A DNA stretch of 64,000 nucleotides, from contig NZ_CP097800.1 in assembly GCF_000612545.2 (NCBI RefSeq), positions 6,440,001 through 6,504,000 of the forward strand, read 5' to 3'. How positions within the stretch are numbered: the first letter of the stretch is position 1; every line of letters begins with the position of its first letter. Shown piece by piece: positions 37,799 through 46,061 of this stretch. The notes below the pieces were generated by a model. It did not search any database. It was not told where the DNA came from and saw only the letters and a program-made list of their open reading frames with translations. This stretch comes from Streptomyces sp. PCS3-D2 (GTDB lineage Bacteria > Actinomycetota > Actinomycetes > Streptomycetales > Streptomycetaceae). A program made the translations under genes and the position numbers.

Positions 37799-38644
37799 AT
37801 GAGTTCTCCGGCACGTGGCACCCGTTCCCTTCCCGCCAAGCCAGCGCTCAGCGAGCAGTCCGTGGTACGGGCGGGACTGGAAGTCCTGCGCGAGGAGGGA
37901 CTGACATCGGTCACGATGCGCCGGGTGGCGGCGCGACTCGACACCGGACCCGCTTCGCTGTACGTGTACGTGACCGGGCGGGAGGAACTGCTGCGGCTCA
38001 TGTTCGATGCCGTGGTCGCCACCGTCCCCCTGCCCGAGGCCCCCGCCCCCGCGGCCAGGGGGAGCGAAGCTCCCTCCTCCGGCGGCTCGGTGGCCGGCGC
38101 GGGCTGGCGGGAGGCGCTGGCGGCGACCATCGCCGGGGCGGTGCGCGCCTTGAGCGAGTACCCCGGGCTCGCCCGGGTCTCCCTGGGGCACATTCCCACC
38201 AGCCCCGCCTGGCTCGACCTCTTCGATCGCGTGCTGGGGCTGTTGCTGGCCGGCGGAGTGGAGCGGCAGCGGGCCGCCTGGGGCTGCGATCTCATCGCGT
38301 TGTACATCGGTGCGGCTTCCTACGAGGTCGAGCTTCCGACGCCGCCAGCGAGTTCCGGATCCGATGGACAGGCCGGGTCCGCCCCCGACCCGGCCGCGGG
38401 GGGCCGTCTGCAGCAGGCGTTGGATCACCGGCATGCCGCCGCGGACATCGACGCGGCGCTGGACGCACTGGATCCCGTGCGTCATCCCCACCTCGCCGCG
38501 TCGGCGGGCCAGCTCCGCTCGGGCACTGCCGAAGAGCGGCTCGATCTGGGGGTGCGGGTCCTCATCGAGGGGCTCGCACCACGCGCGCACATCGACTCCG
38601 ACCGCCTCGGGGACGACCGCACCGCGCAGCCGGGGACCGGCTGA
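37799..38644 (+). CDS. TetR-family regulator of the divergent MFS pump
   Basis: 281 residues. The N-terminal helix-turn-helix (LSEQSVVRAGLEVLREEGLT, TMRRVAARLDTGPASLYVYV, TGREELL) fits TetR. The C-terminal ligand domain contains a TetR_C part and a long Gly/Ser/Ala-rich insert near 180-205. The divergent MFS pump and the three palindromes in between support drug-dependent repression. ATG 37799 appears leaderless: TAGGCT lies 6 bases before it. Confidence 0.93.
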   Translation: MSSPARGTRSLPAKPALSEQSVVRAGLEVLREEGLTSVTMRRVAARLDTGPASLYVYVTGREELLRLMFDAVVATVPLPEAPAPAARGSEAPSSGGSVAGAGWREALAATIAGAVRALSEYPGLARVSLGHIPTSPAWLDLFDRVLGLLLAGGVERQRAAWGCDLIALYIGAASYEVELPTPPASSGSDGQAGSAPDPAAGGRLQQALDHRHAAADIDAALDALDPVRHPHLAASAGQLRSGTAEERLDLGVRVLIEGLAPRAHIDSDRLGDDRTAQPGTG

Positions 38645-39024
38645 GCTCCGACCGCCGGCCCGCCGGCCCGCCGGCCCGCTGTCCCGCTGCCCCGCGCCGA
38701 CCACGCGGGGCAAGAGCGCGACGGCCGGGCGAAAGGGCAACGGCCCCCGAAGTCCTGTGCGCCGCATACGGGCTCTCCGCCGTGAGGGTGCCCTTCGACG
38801 GGGGCGAGGGAAGCGGCGGTCGAGGATCCATCGTCCCGAGCAGCCCGGGCCGGGCCGGCCGGGGACGCCCAGCTGCCCCTCGCCCCGCGCACGGAACCGG
38901 AGGCGGCCGTCGGACGGGCGGCTGCGGATTTCCGGTGCGGCGCCGACGACACCGCCGCACCCGGGTGGCTCAGCCGGCGGGGCGCGGGGATGTGGGACCG
39001 CCGGAGGTGTGTGACCGTCGAGTC
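38645..39024. other. Intergenic gap with an 8-base tandem repeat
   Basis: A 380-base gap between the TetR and reductase genes. ccgccggc is repeated three times exactly at 38652-38675 and continues partially to 38679. The rest is about as GC-rich as coding DNA and has open frames on several strands, but none shows a recognisable product or ribosome site. I assign no gene. Confidence 0.45.
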
Positions 39025-39633
39025 ATGAACGTCGGAATCATTGGCGCCGGTCGTCTCGGCTCTGCTCTGGCCGGGGTGCTCACCCGCGCGGGGCACCAGG
39101 TCATGCTGGCCGGCTCGCGCACTCCGGAGAAACTGACCGCGCTCGTCGACGAGCTCGGCGACAACGCCACCGCCGGAACAGCCCAGGAGGCCGCCGACTT
39201 CGGCGATGTCGTCGTCCTGGCCGTCCAGTGGGACCAGAAGGAGAGCGCGGCGGCCTCGGTCGCCTCCTGGCGGGGGCGGACCGTGCTGGTACCGCTCAAC
39301 CCGCTCCGGGAGACCGCCGGCGGACTGGAGATCGTCGACACCGGGGGCCGCCCGCCCACCGAGGTCGTCGCCTCGCTCGTCCCCGGCGCCCTCGTGGTCA
39401 AAGGCTTCAACACCTACCTGGCGCAGGTCCTCACCGAGGATCCCGCCGTCAAGGGCGGCCGGCGCATCGTCCTGCTCGCGGGGGACGACGCCGGCGCCAA
39501 GCGCAGGGTCGCCGATCTCGCCGACAGCGCCGGCTTCCAGGCCGTCGACACCGGAAGCCTTGCCCAGGGAGCCCCGCTGTTCGACAGCGGCGGTCCGCTC
39601 AACGGCCTGGACCGGGACCTCGTAGCCCTCTGA
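39025..39633 (+). CDS. NADPH-dependent F420 reductase-like protein
   Basis: 202 residues. The Rossmann start MNVGIIGAGRLGSALAGVLT and the binding loop MLAGSRTP match NADP-binding reductases of the F420H2:NADP oxidoreductase / ProC-like fold. VVLAVQWDQK and KGFNTYLAQVL are typical of this group (COG2085). Specific cofactor and substrate are not provable from sequence. ATG 39025 has CCGGAGG upstream, although with long spacing. It stands alone, with 290 bases to the next gene. Confidence 0.9.
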   Translation: MNVGIIGAGRLGSALAGVLTRAGHQVMLAGSRTPEKLTALVDELGDNATAGTAQEAADFGDVVVLAVQWDQKESAAASVASWRGRTVLVPLNPLRETAGGLEIVDTGGRPPTEVVASLVPGALVVKGFNTYLAQVLTEDPAVKGGRRIVLLAGDDAGAKRRVADLADSAGFQAVDTGSLAQGAPLFDSGGPLNGLDRDLVAL

Positions 39634-39923
39634 CTTCTTCCGGCACCGGGGGACCGGAGTCCGTCACGACCCCGGCTCGACGGCTCGCAGACTCATCGCC
39701 GGCGATCACTCTCGATTACCATGTTCCCCTCATGCCGGAAGCCGGCAGCACGGGGGCGCGGTACCGCCGTGGGTACGTCGGGGGCGCGGGGAGACGGGCT
39801 CGCCGGCCGGGACTCCCCGGATTCTCCCAGCGCCGCAGCGCCGTTGACCCGTGATTCCTGCCTCTGCGCTCCAAAGCAGTCGTCCGCGGATCGTAGGGCT
39901 GAAGAGATGGGTGGCCTGGGGAA

Positions 39924-40772
39924 GTGCTGAAAGAGGTCGTAGCGACCCGCTATGTCACGCCTTTGCGTGAGGGGGGCTCGCTCCCGGGAATCGTCGAGGC
40001 CGACGACCTCGGTACCTACGTCATGAAGTTCACCGGAGCCGGCCAGGGCCGCAAAACCCTGGTCGCCGAGGTCATCTGCGGCCGCCTGGCCCAGCGGCTG
40101 GGGCTGAGGGTCCCCACGCTGGTGCGGATGCAGCTCGACCCCGTGATCGGGCTCGCCGAACCCGACCAGGAGGTCCAGGAGCTGCTCAAGGCCAGCGGCG
40201 GCCTCAACCTCGGCATGGACTACCTGCCGGGCTCCATCGGCTTCGACCCGCTGGCCTACCGCGTGGACCCCGCCGAGGCGGGCCGCGTGATCTGGTTCGA
40301 CGCCCTGATCAACAACGTCGACCGGTCCTGGCGCAACCCGAACATGCTGGTCTGGCACGGGGATCTGTGGCTCATCGACCACGGCGCCACCATGATCTGG
40401 CACCACAACTGGCCCACGGCCCGGGCCGCCGCCGCCAAGCCTTACAACGCCTCCGACCACGTATTGGCCCCCGTGGGCCCGGACATCGGGGCCGCGGCTG
40501 CCGCGCTCGCGCCGCTCGTCACCGAGGAACTGCTCACCGAGGTCACCGCCGAGGTGCCGGACGAGTGGCTGGTCGACGAGCCGGGATTCGACTCCACCGA
40601 CGCGCTGCGCCGCGCCTACGTGGAGGCGTTGCTGCCGCGCGCGGCCACGATCCACGAGAGGATCTCGCTGGAGGCCGAGGTGAAGGCGCCGACCGGGCCT
40701 CCCGGCTGGCTCACCGACCACCTGCCGGAATGGCCCCACAAGACCCACCAGAAGAAGAGCGGCGACGAGTGA
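39924..40772 (+). CDS. HipA-like kinase family protein
   Basis: 282 residues. The C-terminal half has HipA/PI3K-like catalytic loops: D133 in NNVDRSWRNPN and D152 in LIDHGATM. The N-terminus has EADDLGTYVMKFTGAGQGRK, the ATP-lysine region, and KTLVAEVICGRLAQRLGLRV. It is shorter than HipA toxins (about 430 residues) because the N-terminal subdomain is missing, and no HipB antitoxin gene precedes it. Instead a DUF3037 gene follows, overlapping by four bases (GTGA). This kinase/DUF3037 pair is found in many bacteria and has no assigned function that I know of. GTG 39924 has GGGGAAG upstream at short spacing. Confidence 0.85.
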   Translation: MLKEVVATRYVTPLREGGSLPGIVEADDLGTYVMKFTGAGQGRKTLVAEVICGRLAQRLGLRVPTLVRMQLDPVIGLAEPDQEVQELLKASGGLNLGMDYLPGSIGFDPLAYRVDPAEAGRVIWFDALINNVDRSWRNPNMLVWHGDLWLIDHGATMIWHHNWPTARAAAAKPYNASDHVLAPVGPDIGAAAAALAPLVTEELLTEVTAEVPDEWLVDEPGFDSTDALRRAYVEALLPRAATIHERISLEAEVKAPTGPPGWLTDHLPEWPHKTHQKKSGDE

Positions 40773-41152
40773 CCGAGCGGGACGTGTTCGAGTACGCGCT
40801 GGTGCGTGTGGTGCCCCGGATGGAACGCGGCGAGTGTTTCAACGCAGGCGTGATCGTCTACTGCCGGGCGCATTCCTACGTCGCCGCGCGCACCCACCTC
40901 GACGAGGCGAAGCTCCTCGCGCTGGACCCGGCGGCGGACGTGGCCGGCGTACGGGCCGCCCTGCGCGGGGTCGAGGGCGTGTGCGGCGGCGGCGAGGCGG
41001 CGGGGCAGGCGGCGGGTGACGACGCGGGACGCCGGTTCCGCTGGTTGATCGCCCCACGCAGCACCGTGGTGCAGCCGGGGCCGGTGCACACCGGCCTGAC
41101 GGCCGATCCGGCGGCGGAGGTGGAGCGGTTGCTGGACCTCCTGGTGCGGTAG
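40769..41152 (+). CDS. DUF3037 domain protein, coupled to the HipA-like kinase
   Basis: 127 residues. DVFEYALVRVVPRMERGECF, NAGVIVYCRAHSYVAARTHL and the spacing to the C-terminal helix fit DUF3037, a small domain of unknown function. The start GTG overlaps the kinase stop, so both proteins are likely made in equal amounts and may act together. Whether it is a substrate, inhibitor or partner of the kinase is not known. The gene ends 32 bases before the next promoter. Confidence 0.88.
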   Translation: MTERDVFEYALVRVVPRMERGECFNAGVIVYCRAHSYVAARTHLDEAKLLALDPAADVAGVRAALRGVEGVCGGGEAAGQAAGDDAGRRFRWLIAPRSTVVQPGPVHTGLTADPAAEVERLLDLLVR

Positions 41153-41184
41153 GCCGTACCTCGTGGGTGTCGGACCGTTGGCCG

Positions 41185-41213
41185 TTGACACGGGGTGCCA
41201 GGGCTCCTAGCGT
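41185..41213 (+). promoter_or_regulatory. Strong promoter of the SDR operon
   Basis: TTGACA (41185-41190), 17 bases, TAGCGT (41208-41213). The element ctaagcggttgctca (41231-41245) lies just after the start site and resembles TetR-type sites (AAGCGnTTGCT) found before lipid-degradation genes. Confidence 0.7.
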
Positions 41214-41284
41214 CTCCTCAGCTGAAGCTACTAAGCGGTTGCTCACCTCTGGGTGGCCGTCTCTCAAGGGCGAGGAGAACCAGC

Positions 41285-42046
41285 ATGTCCACCACCGAGC
41301 AGCGCGTCGCGATCGTGACCGGGGCGGCCCGGGGCATCGGCGCGGCCACCGCCGTGCGCCTGGCCGCCGAGGGGCGAGCCGTTGCCGTGCTCGACCTCGA
41401 CGAGGCGGCCTGCAAGGACACCGTGGACGCTGTCACGGCGGCCGGCGGCCGGGCCCTGGCGGTCGGCTGCGACGTGTCGGACGGCGCACAGGTGGAGGCG
41501 GCGGTCGAGCGCGTGGCCGCCGAACTCGGCGCCCCCACCATCCTGGTCAACAACGCGGGCGTGCTGCGCGACAACCTGCTCTTCAAGATGAGCGAGTCCG
41601 ACTGGGACACGGTCATGAACGTGCACCTGCGCGGCGCCTTCCTGATGTCGAAGGCCTGTCAGAAGTACATGGTGGAGGCCACGTTCGGCCGCATCGTGAA
41701 CCTCTCCAGCAGCTCGGCGCTCGGCAACCGCGGCCAGGCCAACTACTCGGCCGCCAAGGCCGGTCTGCAGGGCTTCACCAAGACCCTGGCCATCGAGCTC
41801 GGCAAGTTCGGCGTCACCGCCAACGCCGTGGCCCCCGGCTTCATCGTCACCGAGATGACCGCCCAGACGGCCGCCCGCGTCGGCATGGGCTTCGAGGACT
41901 TCCAGGCCGCCGCGGCCACCCAGATCCCCGTCCAGCGGGTCGGCCGTCCGGCAGACATCGCCAACGCCATCGCCTTCTTCACCGGCGACGCCGCCGGCTT
42001 CGTCTCCGGCCAGGTCATGTACGTGGCCGGCGGCCCCCTCAACTGA
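41285..42046 (+). CDS. SDR-family oxidoreductase, FabG-like (3-oxoacyl-ACP reductase type)
   Basis: 253 residues. TGAARGIGAA is the NAD(P)-binding motif, NNAGV follows, the catalytic Ser is in VNLSSSS and Tyr/Lys are in NYSAAKAG. Closest to beta-ketoacyl reductases, but the long C-terminal part and the context (a second SDR in tandem, TetR-type site) suggest acyl-CoA metabolism or similar. ATG 41285 is preceded by GAGGAGAACC. It shares the promoter at 41185 with the downstream SDR gene, 29 bases away. Confidence 0.93.
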   Translation: MSTTEQRVAIVTGAARGIGAATAVRLAAEGRAVAVLDLDEAACKDTVDAVTAAGGRALAVGCDVSDGAQVEAAVERVAAELGAPTILVNNAGVLRDNLLFKMSESDWDTVMNVHLRGAFLMSKACQKYMVEATFGRIVNLSSSSALGNRGQANYSAAKAGLQGFTKTLAIELGKFGVTANAVAPGFIVTEMTAQTAARVGMGFEDFQAAAATQIPVQRVGRPADIANAIAFFTGDAAGFVSGQVMYVAGGPLN

Positions 42047-42075
42047 CGCGACCGAAGAGAGGCGGGGCATACGTC

Positions 42076-42837
42076 ATGGCGTACAGCGGCACGGACAGCG
42101 GCAAGGTCGCACTGATCACCGGAGCGAGCCGGGGCATCGGCTACGGCATCGCGGAGGCGCTGGTCGCCCGGGGCGACCGGCTCTGCATCACCGGGCGCAA
42201 CGAGGAGGCCCTCAAGGAGGCCGTGGAGCGCCTCGGCGCGGACCGGGTGATCGGGGTGGCCGGGAAGGCGCACGACGAGGCCCACCAGGCCCTTGCCGTC
42301 GAGCGCACGATGGAGGCCTTCGGCCGGGTCGACTTCCTGGTGAACAACGCGGGCACCAATCCCGTCTTCGGCCCGATCGCGGACCTCGACCTCGGGGTCG
42401 CACGGAAGGTCTTCGAGACCAACGTGATCTCCGCGCTCGGATTCGCCCAGCGGACCTGGCACGCCTGGCAGAAGGAGAACGGCGGGGCGATCGTGAACAT
42501 CGCGTCGATCGCGGGCGTGTCCGCCTCGCCCTTCATCGGCGCGTACGGGATCAGCAAGGCGGCCATGATCAACCTGACCCTCCAGCTCGCCCACGAGATG
42601 GCCCCCGGGGTCCGGGTCAACGCGATCGCTCCGGCGGTGGTCAAGACCAAGTTCGCGCAGGCGCTCTACGAGGGCCGGGAGCAGGAGGCCGCCGCGGCCT
42701 ATCCGCTCGGCCGGCTCGGGCTCCCGGAGGACATCGGAGGGGCCGCGGCTTTTCTTACATCTGCACAAGCGGAATGGATCACGGGGCAAACTCTGGTCGT
42801 CGACGGTGGGATGTTCCTCAATTCCGGGGTGCACTGA
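42076..42837 (+). CDS. SDR-family oxidoreductase, second in tandem
   Basis: 253 residues, a separate SDR family rather than a duplicate: ITGASRGIGYGIAEALVARG is the cofactor motif, VNNAGTNPVFGP follows, and the catalytic residues are Ser in VNIASIAG and Tyr/Lys in GAYGISKAA. Likely an acyl or ketosteroid-type dehydrogenase. ATG 42076 has AGAGAGG-type sequence in the 29-base gap. Near the 3' end (about 42750-42775) a short stretch uses unusual AT-rich codons. A hairpin follows the stop by 16 bases. Confidence 0.92.
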   Translation: MAYSGTDSGKVALITGASRGIGYGIAEALVARGDRLCITGRNEEALKEAVERLGADRVIGVAGKAHDEAHQALAVERTMEAFGRVDFLVNNAGTNPVFGPIADLDLGVARKVFETNVISALGFAQRTWHAWQKENGGAIVNIASIAGVSASPFIGAYGISKAAMINLTLQLAHEMAPGVRVNAIAPAVVKTKFAQALYEGREQEAAAAYPLGRLGLPEDIGGAAAFLTSAQAEWITGQTLVVDGGMFLNSGVH

Positions 42838-42852
42838 CCGATAATCGGACGT

Positions 42853-42877
42853 ATTTGCCTCCGAAAGGGAGGTAAAT
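42853..42877 (+). terminator. Candidate terminator after the SDR operon
   Basis: A 10-bp stem with one G-T pair (atttgcctcc / ggaggtaaat) and a 5-base loop, 16 bases past the stop codon. Confidence 0.6.
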
Positions 42878-42906
42878 GTGTATCGAATGTGCACGGAACC
42901 GGTCAA

Positions 42907-42944
42907 GTGCCTCACGAAACCAACCCATTGGATTCGTGAGGCAC
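42907..42944. promoter_or_regulatory. Long dyad overlapping the promoter of the peptide-binding lipoprotein gene
   Basis: A perfect 12-bp inverted repeat (gtgcctcacgaa / ttcgtgaggcac) is continued inside by an A-A mismatch, a 4-bp stem (ccaa/ttgg) and a 4-base loop. TTGGAT (42928-42933) and TAGGGT (42950-42955), 16 bases apart, are the likely promoter, so the dyad surrounds the -35. It may bind a regulator as DNA. Confidence 0.6.
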
Positions 42945-42989
42945 TGCGGTAGGGTCTGCCGCACCCCTGGCTGATCGAGGAGCGTGCAC

Positions 42990-44573
42990 GTGTTCAACCG
43001 GACCAGATGCCTGCAGATCTCTGCGGCCCTTGCGTCCATATCCCTGCTCGCCGGATGCGGCCTGCTGTCGGAGGACGACGGCGACGAAGCGAAGCGGATC
43101 GTCGTCGGGACCACGAGCGCGCCGAGCACCCTTGATCCCGCAGCGGCGTGGGACGGCTCCTGGGAGCTGTACCGGAACGTCTACCAGACCCTCCTGGCCT
43201 TCCCCACGGGCTCCACCAAGCCCCAGCCGGACGCCGCCCAGAACTGCGAGTTCACGGACGGCGCGAGCCAGGCCTACCGGTGCACCCTGCGCAAGGGCCT
43301 GAAGTTCTCCAACGGCGAGCCCCTCGACGCCAAGGCCGTCAAGTACTCCCTCGACCGGATCATGACGATCGGGTCCAAGGTCGGCCCGAAGGACCTCTTC
43401 GGCAGCCTCGACAAGATCGAGACCCCCGACGCGCTGACGGTCGTCTTCCACCTGAAGACCTCCGACGCCACCTTCCCGTACGTCCTCGGCTCACCGGCGG
43501 CCTCGCTGGTCGCGCCCAAGGACTACCCCGCCGACAAGGTGCGCGAGGACGGCAAGATCACCGGATCGGGCCCCTACGTGCTGGACTCGTACAAGGAGGG
43601 CGGCGAGGCCGTCCTGTCCGAGAACAAGGGCTACGCAGGCTTCGCGAACCGCCAGAACAAGGCCGTCACCATCCGCTACTACGCGGATTCCGAGAAGATG
43701 GTCGCCGACCTGAAGGCCAAGGAGCTGGACGCCACCTACCGAGGCCTTTCCGCCTCGCAGGTCACCGACCTCCAGAGCCCCGCCGCACACGGACTCGGCG
43801 TCCAGGTCGTCGAGAACGTCGGCGCCGAGATCCGCTACCTGGTCTTCAACCCGAAGGACCCGGCGGTCAACAAGCTCGCGGTCCGCCAGGCCATCGCCCA
43901 GGTCATCGACCGCGGCACCCTCGTCTCCAAGGTCTACCAGGGCACCGCGGAGCCGCTGTACTCGATGGTTCCCAAGGGCGTCGTCGGCCACAAGACGCCG
44001 TTCTACGACAAGTACGGCGCGGCGGACGTCAACAAGGCGAAGAAGATCCTCAAGGAGGCCGGGATCAACCAGCCGGTCGACCTGACCTTCTGGTACACCA
44101 CCGACCGGTACGGCGCCTCCACCGCCGAGGAGTTCACCGAGATCAAGCGGCAGCTCGACGAGAGCGGCCTGTTCCGCATCACCCTGCGCAGCCAGCCCTG
44201 GAAGACCTTCCAGGAGGGCTACAAGAGCCAGGAGTACCCGGTCTTCGGCCGAGGCTGGTTCCCCGACTTCCCGGACCCGGACAACTTCATCGCGCCGTTC
44301 GTCGGCAAGGAGAACGCGGTCGGCACCCCGTACGAGCAGAACGAGATCCTGACCGAGCTGCTCCCCAAGTCCCGCCGCGACAGCGACCGCTCCTCCGGGG
44401 TCCAGCAGTTCGAGAAGGCCCAGCAGATCTTCGCCGAGGACGTGCGGCTGCTGCCCCTGTGGCAAGGCAAGCTCTACGTCGCCGCACGCGAGGACATCGC
44501 GGGCGCCGAGCGGGCCCTCGACCCGCAGACCGCCATGCAGATGTGGGAGCTGTACCGCAAGACCAGCTGGTAG
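42990..44573 (+). CDS. ABC transporter peptide/nickel-type substrate-binding lipoprotein
   Basis: 527 residues. A short signal with lipobox SLLAGC places it outside on a lipid anchor. VVGTTSAPSTLDPAAAWDGS and LSENKGYAGF are typical of SBP family 5 (oligopeptide-, nickel- and similar binding). GTG 42990 is chosen because GAGGAG lies 7 bases upstream, while GTG 42984 is too close to it. No permease or ATPase genes follow, so the transporter partner is elsewhere. Confidence 0.93.
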   Translation: MFNRTRCLQISAALASISLLAGCGLLSEDDGDEAKRIVVGTTSAPSTLDPAAAWDGSWELYRNVYQTLLAFPTGSTKPQPDAAQNCEFTDGASQAYRCTLRKGLKFSNGEPLDAKAVKYSLDRIMTIGSKVGPKDLFGSLDKIETPDALTVVFHLKTSDATFPYVLGSPAASLVAPKDYPADKVREDGKITGSGPYVLDSYKEGGEAVLSENKGYAGFANRQNKAVTIRYYADSEKMVADLKAKELDATYRGLSASQVTDLQSPAAHGLGVQVVENVGAEIRYLVFNPKDPAVNKLAVRQAIAQVIDRGTLVSKVYQGTAEPLYSMVPKGVVGHKTPFYDKYGAADVNKAKKILKEAGINQPVDLTFWYTTDRYGASTAEEFTEIKRQLDESGLFRITLRSQPWKTFQEGYKSQEYPVFGRGWFPDFPDPDNFIAPFVGKENAVGTPYEQNEILTELLPKSRRDSDRSSGVQQFEKAQQIFAEDVRLLPLWQGKLYVAAREDIAGAERALDPQTAMQMWELYRKTSW

Positions 44574-44581
44574 CCGCGGTC

Positions 44582-44605
44582 CCGCCCGGGAGATCTCCCG
44601 GGCGG
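44582..44605 (+). terminator. Terminator after the binding-protein gene
   Basis: A perfect 24-base palindrome (ccgcccgggaga and complement), 9 bases after the stop codon. Confidence 0.8.
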
Positions 44606-44675
44606 CCGACGCGTTGTCAGTGGCCCCCGGTAGGTTCTGGAGCAGTTGCACGAACTTGTACCGGAGGTTGTCGCC

Positions 44676-45353
44676 GTGACCCAGATGCTGCCCGAGTCCT
44701 GGCTCCCCGTCCTCGGCGGGGAGCTGGAGCAGCCCTACTTCAGAGAGCTCACCGAGTTCGTCGAGAAGGAGCGGGCGAACGGGCCGGTCTACCCGCCCCG
44801 CGACCAGGTGTTCGCGGCACTGGACGCCACGCCCTTCGAGCAGGTGAAGGTGCTGGTCCTCGGCCAGGACCCCTACCACGGCGCCGGCCAGGGCCACGGC
44901 CTGTGCTTCTCCGTGCAGCCCGGCGTCAAGACCCCGCCCTCGCTCCGCAACATCTACAAGGAGATGAAGGAGGAGCTGGGCCTTCCCGTCCCCGACAACG
45001 GCTACCTGATGCCGTGGGCCCAGCAGGGCGTCCTGCTGCTCAACGCCGTGCTCACCGTCCGGGAGGCCGAGCCGAACTCGCACAAGGGCAAGGGCTGGGA
45101 GAAGTTCACCGACGCGGTGATCCGCGCGGTGTCGGAGCGGCCCGACCCGGCCGTGTTCGTCCTGTGGGGGGCCTATGCCCAGAAGAAGATCCCGCTCATC
45201 GACGAGGAGCGGCACGTGATCGTCAAGGGTGCCCACCCCTCCCCGCTGTCGGCCAGGAAGTTCTTCGGCTCCCGCCCCTTCACGCAGATCAACGAGGCCA
45301 TCGCCGCCCAGGGGCATGAGCCGATCGACTGGCGGATCCCCGACCTCGGCTGA
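44676..45353 (+). CDS. ung: Uracil-DNA glycosylase, family 1
   Basis: 225 residues. The water-activating aspartate is D65 in GQDPYHGAGQGHGLCFSV; the uracil-specificity site LLLNAVLTV and the C-terminal HPSPLS histidine loop are present. It removes uracil from DNA in base-excision repair. GTG 44676 was chosen because GGAGG lies 8 bases upstream, rather than the TTG 30 bases earlier. Stand-alone gene. Confidence 0.97.
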   Translation: MTQMLPESWLPVLGGELEQPYFRELTEFVEKERANGPVYPPRDQVFAALDATPFEQVKVLVLGQDPYHGAGQGHGLCFSVQPGVKTPPSLRNIYKEMKEELGLPVPDNGYLMPWAQQGVLLLNAVLTVREAEPNSHKGKGWEKFTDAVIRAVSERPDPAVFVLWGAYAQKKIPLIDEERHVIVKGAHPSPLSARKFFGSRPFTQINEAIAAQGHEPIDWRIPDLG

Positions 45354-45448
45354 CGTCCCACCGCGCCTCGGCGCCATCGCCGGTGCCTCCGGCTAGCGTC
45401 TTGACGACCGGACCGGAGCAGGTCCGGCAGAGCAAGCCGGAGGCCGCC

Positions 45449-45973
45449 GTGACCGAGCAGCAGGAGGCGTCGGAGGACGCCGTCATGACGAGGATCGGCC
45501 AGGCGGTCATCCTGCTGCACGCCGGAGACCGGGAGGAGGCCCGCAACCGGCTCGGCGAGATCTGGCAGGAGATCGGCGAGGAGGGGGACTGCCTGCACCG
45601 GTGCACCCTGGCCCACTACATGGCCGACGCCCAGGACGATCCCGCCGACGAGCTGGCCTGGGACCTGCGCGCCCTGACCGCCGCCGACTCCCTGGGTGAC
45701 GGGCACGGGGACGGGTGCCCCGCGCAGCGGGAGCCGCGTCCCGCGATGCGCGTGTTCTACCCGTCGCTGCACGTCAGCCTGGCCGCCGACTACCTGAAGC
45801 TCCAGCGTCCCGGCGCCGCCCGGGTCCACCTGGCGCGGGCCCGCGCGGCAGCCGGGGCCCTCTCCGACGACGGTTACGGCGACGGCGTACGGGCGGCCAT
45901 CGCCCGGCTGGAGCACCGCCTCGCCGCGGAACCGGGCGGCGGCGGCCCCTGGCCCTTCCCCGAACAGGCGTAG
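45449..45973 (+). CDS. Conserved hypothetical protein, tetratricopeptide-like
   Basis: 174 residues, all-helical and acidic. The pattern RIGQAVILLHAGDREEARNR and LHVSLAADYLKLQRPGAARV resembles helical repeats but is not a strict TPR. Similar actinobacterial proteins are called hypothetical. GTG 45449 has CGGAGG 5 bases upstream. A Gly/Pro tail ends the protein. No operon partner identified. Confidence 0.75.
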   Translation: MTEQQEASEDAVMTRIGQAVILLHAGDREEARNRLGEIWQEIGEEGDCLHRCTLAHYMADAQDDPADELAWDLRALTAADSLGDGHGDGCPAQREPRPAMRVFYPSLHVSLAADYLKLQRPGAARVHLARARAAAGALSDDGYGDGVRAAIARLEHRLAAEPGGGGPWPFPEQA

Positions 45974-46061
45974 GGGGCGTCCTGCCGGTCGGGACGGGCA
46001 GCCCGCGGCCCCGGCCCCCGTCGGCCGCCCCCCGCCCGCCGGGCGGCCCCCTGGGGCGCCC

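Noticed and set aside
38645-39024. Small genes in the gap after the TetR gene
   Set aside because: Open frames exist on both strands but have shadow-like composition and no ribosome site or known motif.
39228-39854. A 208-codon frame overlapping the reductase gene
   Set aside because: Out-of-frame shadow with Arg/Gly composition and no start signal.
45974-46061. Hairpin-like GC sequence as terminator between two convergent genes
   Set aside because: Pairing is interrupted and no better than background in such GC-rich DNA.
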